NCBI GenBank assembly: GCA_031258305.1
Contig: JAIRNA010000109.1
Location: 1 to 32,073, forward strand
Reading direction: 5' to 3'
Origin: Treponema sp.
GTDB lineage: Bacteria > Spirochaetota > Spirochaetia > Treponematales > Breznakiellaceae
Length of the DNA: 32,073 bases
Shown here: positions 28,083-32,073 of the stretch, piece after piece
How the letters are laid out: the number at the start of each line of letters is the position of its first letter
Numbering within the stretch: position 1 is the first letter of the stretch
Position numbers and translations under genes: made by a program
The notes under the pieces: generated by a model
Database searches by the model: none
Seen by the model: only the letters and a program-made list of their open reading frames with translations
What the model was told of the DNA's origin: nothing

Positions 28083-28811
28083 CTACTCGTCGTAGCTGTC
28101 AAAATCAACATCAAACTTCGATGACTGTGCCTCGTCCGTTTTCGTCATGCCCGCCTGGAGGCTTTTCCGTAAAGCTTCTGATAGAAAAGTTTCGTCAAAA
28201 TAGGCGGCTAATTCACCGGCCTGACTGCGGGTAAAATAGGTCCTGATTCGCAGAGACGTTTTTCTGCCACTCTCGCCCTCGTTCAGCACATCTATAGCTT
28301 CTCTCTGCAATACCGTGAAATAGGGCGCCTCTCGCCTCGTTTTCTTGTCTTCTTTAAATAGGTACCCAATTTCAAACAGGGGATAGGATTTTGATTTGGT
28401 AGCGAAAGAAAACGACTGCCACATCGTCATACCGGTCGTTTTACCGTAAGTCGAAGGAGTTTTAAAATTATTCTTGGGCAAATTCCTCGCGGTATATGCA
28501 TCATTGTATTGGGCAAGAGCGGAAATAAAAGCCTCCCTATTCTGCTTGTCCCAATACTGAGTATATTTAATTCCCTGATAGGAAAAATATAAGAACACCG
28601 CGTTGAGGCGGGGATCAAATGAGACTTCGACATCTTTTTTGTCAAGTTCGGAAGAAAGGATTTTATCGAATTCAATAGACACGATTCCTAAACGAATCGG
28701 GTCCACATCGGCCACCATATTTGGATCGGATGGCTTGGGCGCGGAAGAACATTCCACAAATACAAATGCCGCGGCAAATGCCATACAAAAAAGAAAAGGC
28801 GCTTGTTTCAT
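28083..28811 (-). CDS. Hypothetical lipoprotein
   Basis: MKQAPFLFCMAFAAAFVFVECSSAPKPSD (signal peptide, cysteine followed by SS). Start chosen at 28811 because a strong promoter lies immediately upstream. Confidence 0.72.
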   Translation of the reverse strand: MKQAPFLFCMAFAAAFVFVECSSAPKPSDPNMVADVDPIRLGIVSIEFDKILSSELDKKDVEVSFDPRLNAVFLYFSYQGIKYTQYWDKQNREAFISALAQYNDAYTARNLPKNNFKTPSTYGKTTGMTMWQSFSFATKSKSYPLFEIGYLFKEDKKTRREAPYFTVLQREAIDVLNEGESGRKTSLRIRTYFTRSQAGELAAYFDETFLSEALRKSLQAGMTKTDEAQSSKFDVDFDSYDE

Positions 28812-28818
28812 AGGATAA

Positions 28819-28847
28819 ACTATAACACAGAAAAGCAGTTTTGACAA
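28819..28847 (-). promoter_or_regulatory. Promoter of the hypothetical lipoprotein
   Basis: Reverse strand TTGTCA (28842-28847), 17 bp, TATAGT (28819-28824). Confidence 0.7.
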
Positions 28848-28959
28848 GTAGAACTGAACGAAAGTTTTTGGGATCGCTCTACAAAGTACATTCGACAGCT
28901 CTAATGCCGCCATAGGATCATCTTTCGCCTTCTTTGCCACTTTTACTCATCATACTTTC

Positions 28960-30846
28960 TCAATTATTTTCTATATTTCCTAAAAGAACGGCGGCTATGC
29001 CCGCGCCGTCGAGTCCATTGAGGCGCAGCAGTTCTTCGCGGGTTCCGAGAGTGACAGCATTTTCCGCAACCGCAAGGGTCAACAGGCGGGCTGAACAACC
29101 ATGCCGTTCTGTGAGAGACGCCGCATATTCGCCGAATCCACCTGCGCTTGTTCCCTCCTCAACCACAGCGAAAGTTTCGTAGACATTCACCAGAGACACC
29201 AAATAAGCCTCGTCCACAGGTTTGAGAAAACGGAGATTGTAGAGGTCAGCAATAACGCCTTGGTCCGCGAGACGGTCAGCGGCGTCAAGAACCTGTGCGT
29301 AGAGGCTGCCGGAGAATGCAATACAAATTTTACCGCCGTTTCGCTGTGCAAATACCCCTCTGCCTTTCTCTATCGGGGCGGCAAAAGGGAGCGGGTTATC
29401 AGGGTGGACCGCTTTGGGGTACCGTATCATCGCAGGAGTAGACAGGCACAGCGCGTAATGAAGCATAGCTTGAAGCTCGCTGCCGCAGGCCGGCGCGAGG
29501 ATGGTCATATGAGGAACGGCGCGAAAGAGGGCTATGTCGTAAAGCCCTTGGTGGGTTTCGCCGTCTCCAGGAACGAAACCCGCACGATCAAGACAGAATA
29601 CCACGCCCGCATCTTGCAGACTCACATCGTGAATGACCTGGTCCATTGCCCGTTGAATGAAGGTCGAATATATGGCGACAACAGGTTTGAACCCCTGTAG
29701 AGCGAGTCCTACAGCGAATGTTACTGCGTGTTCCTCAGTGATGCCCGTATCAAAAAAACGACTTGGAAATTTTTCCCTGAAGGGAGTCAGTCCTGTGCCG
29801 CTTTCCATCGCCGCGGTAACGGCCACAACTTGTATGTCGCGGGAAGCGGCTTCTACAATCCCTTCGCTGAAAGCATCGGTGAAGAGACAGCCCCCGTATT
29901 TCTTTTTGGACTTTAGAAGATCAACACCTTTTTTAACCGAGAAAGAAGAGACTCCATGGTAAATATCCGGGTTTTCCTCGGCGAGTCGGTAGCCTTTACC
30001 CTTCTTGGTGATGACATGGACAACGGCCGGATGGTCGAGCTTCTTCACGTCTTGGAGAATTTTTTCCAGTTGCGGCTCATCATGTCCATCTATGGGCCCC
30101 ACGTATTCAAAGCCTAAATCCACAAAAAAGTTATCCATATAAAAGGCGGCTTTGACCGCACGTTTCATACGATTTATACCTTTGAACAGGGATTTTCCAA
30201 ATAGAGGGATATCTTGAACGATAGAATCGAAACTCCGACGGAAACTTTGATACTTTGCCTTCATAGAAAGGCGGCTGAGGTACTTGGAGAGACCGCTCAC
30301 GTTAGGACTGATGGACATCTTGTTATCATTAAGAATAACAATGAGGGGGAGTGAAAGCTGTCCTGCATGCGAGAGAGCTTCATAAGCCATACCGCCCGTG
30401 AGGGCGCCGTCTCCGATAACCGCTATTGTTCTCCCATTACCACCCTTGAGCCTTTCTCCGGCCAAAAGTCCCACAGCGGCTGATATCGAAGTTGACGCAT
30501 GACCAGTGTTAAATGAATCGTGGATGCTCTCGCTCCGTTTTGGGAATCCGGCCAGACCGCCTGCCTGCCTGAGTCGCGGAAACAATTCCCACCGTCCCGT
30601 GAGCAATTTGTGTGTATAACACTGATGCCCCACATCAAAAACAATCTTATCTTCCGGAGAATGGAATACGCGGTGCAAAGCGATGGTTAATTCAACAACC
30701 CCCAGATTCGATGCCAGATGCCCGCCGTTTTCACTCACTGCCGCTATAATAGCTTCACGAATTTCAACCGCGAGTTCCACGAGTTCCGTGTGACTCAAGC
30801 GCTTCAAATCATCAGGAGCATGGATGGTTGATAGGATGTTTGTCAT
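28960..30846 (-). CDS. dxs: 1-deoxy-D-xylulose-5-phosphate synthase
   Basis: HLASNLGVVELTIALHRVF, FDVGHQCYTHKLLTGR, GDGALTGGMAYEALSHAG, YVGPIDGHDEPQLEKIL, DTGITEEHAVTFAVGLALQGFKPVVAIYSTFIQRAMDQVIHDV. Confidence 0.96.
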   Translation of the reverse strand: MTNILSTIHAPDDLKRLSHTELVELAVEIREAIIAAVSENGGHLASNLGVVELTIALHRVFHSPEDKIVFDVGHQCYTHKLLTGRWELFPRLRQAGGLAGFPKRSESIHDSFNTGHASTSISAAVGLLAGERLKGGNGRTIAVIGDGALTGGMAYEALSHAGQLSLPLIVILNDNKMSISPNVSGLSKYLSRLSMKAKYQSFRRSFDSIVQDIPLFGKSLFKGINRMKRAVKAAFYMDNFFVDLGFEYVGPIDGHDEPQLEKILQDVKKLDHPAVVHVITKKGKGYRLAEENPDIYHGVSSFSVKKGVDLLKSKKKYGGCLFTDAFSEGIVEAASRDIQVVAVTAAMESGTGLTPFREKFPSRFFDTGITEEHAVTFAVGLALQGFKPVVAIYSTFIQRAMDQVIHDVSLQDAGVVFCLDRAGFVPGDGETHQGLYDIALFRAVPHMTILAPACGSELQAMLHYALCLSTPAMIRYPKAVHPDNPLPFAAPIEKGRGVFAQRNGGKICIAFSGSLYAQVLDAADRLADQGVIADLYNLRFLKPVDEAYLVSLVNVYETFAVVEEGTSAGGFGEYAASLTERHGCSARLLTLAVAENAVTLGTREELLRLNGLDGAGIAAVLLGNIENN

Positions 30847-31140
30847 CACATTAGAAAAATCTCCCACACAGGCGCGGTCCAAGAAAATATTCTGACCATA
30901 CACACTTTGTGAGAGACGATTTGAGAATTATCAGCTTCCACTGCCTGCTACTTGCTCTTATGACGGTTCTTTCGAAGCTTTTTCTTTCTTTTATGGGTCG
31001 CAATTTTCTGCAATTTGCGTTTTCTTCCACAGGGCACAGTTTTCTCCTTTACGTTAAATTTCAAGCTCGTCGTAAAACATACTGTTCAACAACTGGATTT
31101 CATCATAAAACATATTTATCATAAAGGTCAAGAGGGGTTT

Positions 31141-31418
31141 AATCAATAATCCCTGCCGTAGAGCGGCGGGGTATTGAAGATTTCTCATTGAAATCTTTGC
31201 GTATGAGGAGGAACAAATCCCCCGCACCTCCAGTTTTAACCGCCCCAAGGGGCGGGGGGGTATTAAACACCATTTTAAAAATCAATAATCCCTGCCGCAG
31301 AGCGGCGGGGTATTGAAGATTTCTCATTGAAATCTTTGCGTATGCGGAGGAACAAATCCCCCGCACCCCCAGTTTTAACCGCCCCAAGGGGCGGGGTATT
31401 AAACACCATTTTAAAAAT
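31141..31418. repeat. 139-bp tandem direct repeat, two near-identical copies (31141-31279, 31280-31418), three hairpins per copy
   Basis: Both copies start aatcaataatccctgccgYagagcggcggggtattgaagatttctcattgaaatctttgcgtatg and end ttaaccgccccaaggggcggg(n)tattaaacaccattttaaaaat. Confidence 0.95.
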
Positions 31419-31507
31419 CGAATCTCCGCCCCCGGTTTTCCACCGCAGGGGGCTGTCCTCCACTGTCAACACGTTAAGAAACAAGGACAGAAGCAGGTAC
31501 AAGCGCC

Positions 31508-31599
31508 TCAAACCGAATAGTTTGAACACTTCAAACCGAATAGTTTGAACGCCTCAAACCGAGCGGTTTGAACACTTCAAACCGAATAGTAAAAATTCT
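31508..31599. repeat. 23-bp tandem repeat, four units, each unit containing an inverted repeat
   Basis: tcaaaccgaatagtttgaacact / tcaaaccgaatagtttgaacgcc / tcaaaccgagcggtttgaacact / tcaaaccgaatagtaaaaatt at 31508, 31531, 31554, 31577. Confidence 0.95.
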
Positions 31600-31640
31600 T
31601 AACACCGCGGTATTTTCAGGGAGTCATTCGGGGGGTATAG

Positions 31641-31685
31641 AAAAAATAGAAGAGCGCTGATGGACGGGCGTTTATCGGCGCTCTT
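31641..31685 (-). terminator. Rho-independent terminator of the CDS at the window end
   Basis: Reverse strand AAGAGCGC ... GCGCTCTT CTATTTTTTC. Confidence 0.8.
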
Positions 31686-31696
31686 TGATAAGAAAA

Positions 31697-32073
31697 CTAA
31701 TTGCCCACGACGAAATTCTTGAGGCTTGTAGAAAGCGCCTCCCATTCCGCCTTGGTGGGTTCTAAATACGGTCTGTACAAGCCTTCGGCTGGAGTTCCTT
31801 CTCTATTAGAAGTAGCAACACTTATCGGTTTGCCGATCTTCATAGTATCCCTGTTGAAGTTCGCGTGCCGCCGATGATAGGGATTCGAGAAGGAAATCGT
31901 GTATTCCTCGTCAGAAACGGTGATGGTGAAGCTGGAGGATATGCACCAGAGAATTTCGCCCATGTTTTTAATGACAACTTCCTTATACACAAAGGTGTAT
32001 TCTCCGCCGATTAGCCCCTGGGATTCGTTTGCCGTGTCTACTACCGATGGGGGAATGATAAAATATTCCCGCA
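31697..32073 (-). CDS. Partial CDS (5' end outside window), hypothetical protein
   Basis: Frame stays open upstream of the listed GTG to the window edge: ..REYFIIPPSVVDTANESQGLIGGEYTFVYKEVVIKNMGEILWCISSSF...LKNFVVGN*; followed by a terminator. Confidence 0.7.
   Translation of the reverse strand, partial: REYFIIPPSVVDTANESQGLIGGEYTFVYKEVVIKNMGEILWCISSSFTITVSDEEYTISFSNPYHRRHANFNRDTMKIGKPISVATSNREGTPAEGLYRPYLEPTKAEWEALSTSLKNFVVGN

Noticed and set aside
28812-28940. N-terminal extension of the lipoprotein (MAKKAKDDPMAALELSNVLCRAIPKTFVQFYLSKLLFCVIVYP)
   Set aside because: A consensus-like promoter lies within it and it would bury the signal peptide; judged non-coding.
31054-31529. Three overlapping reverse ORFs (MGRLKL.VRGICSS.YAKISMRNLQYPAALRQGLL...) as a protein family
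   Set aside because: They are translations of the 139-bp tandem repeat; the similarity reflects DNA repeat structure, hairpins occupy most of the sequence, and no ribosome-binding site was seen.
31508-31599. 23-bp repeat as a CRISPR array
   Set aside because: No spacers between units; period equals unit length.

Overview
About 32 kb of a bacterial chromosome, most likely a Treponema-like spirochaete. That placement is an inference from gene content: PcnB, RnfD/G/E, a cyclophilin-FKBP fusion and a spirochaete-type outer-membrane protein. No rRNA, CRISPR array, transposase, integrase or phage module was recognised. Supported content: LysM/M23 peptidase, PcnB, an alpha/beta hydrolase, tRNA-Tyr and tRNA-Thr, an M28-like peptidase, a polar amino-acid ABC operon, a solute-binding lipoprotein, HisB, a cyclophilin-FKBP fusion, a small FMN-binding lipoprotein, an OMP-like protein, a solo ABC ATPase, a PASTA protein, a hybrid histidine kinase and response regulator, RnfD-G-E only, Pgi, a frameshifted beta-helix (pectinesterase-like) lipoprotein, a beta-propeller protein, UppP, a lipoprotein and Dxs. 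The main signals beyond housekeeping genes are: (1) a surface lipoprotein whose signal peptide and body are split by a frame change at a C7 tract; (2) dense non-coding repeat structure, namely a 21-bp minisatellite open in several frames, a 139-bp tandem repeat carrying three hairpins per unit, a 23-bp self-palindromic tandem repeat, and intergenic stem-loops with loose heptanucleotide periodicity next to downstream ribosome-binding sites; (3) promoters placed so that at least two mRNAs and one leader peptide would be essentially leaderless; (4) a perfect palindrome at the predicted pgi transcription start; (5) an rnf locus reduced to D-G-E. I see no clear multi-gene novel defence or biosynthetic system. 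The repeats and the C7 switch-like lipoprotein are the best leads. All calls come from reading the sequence; no database search was run.
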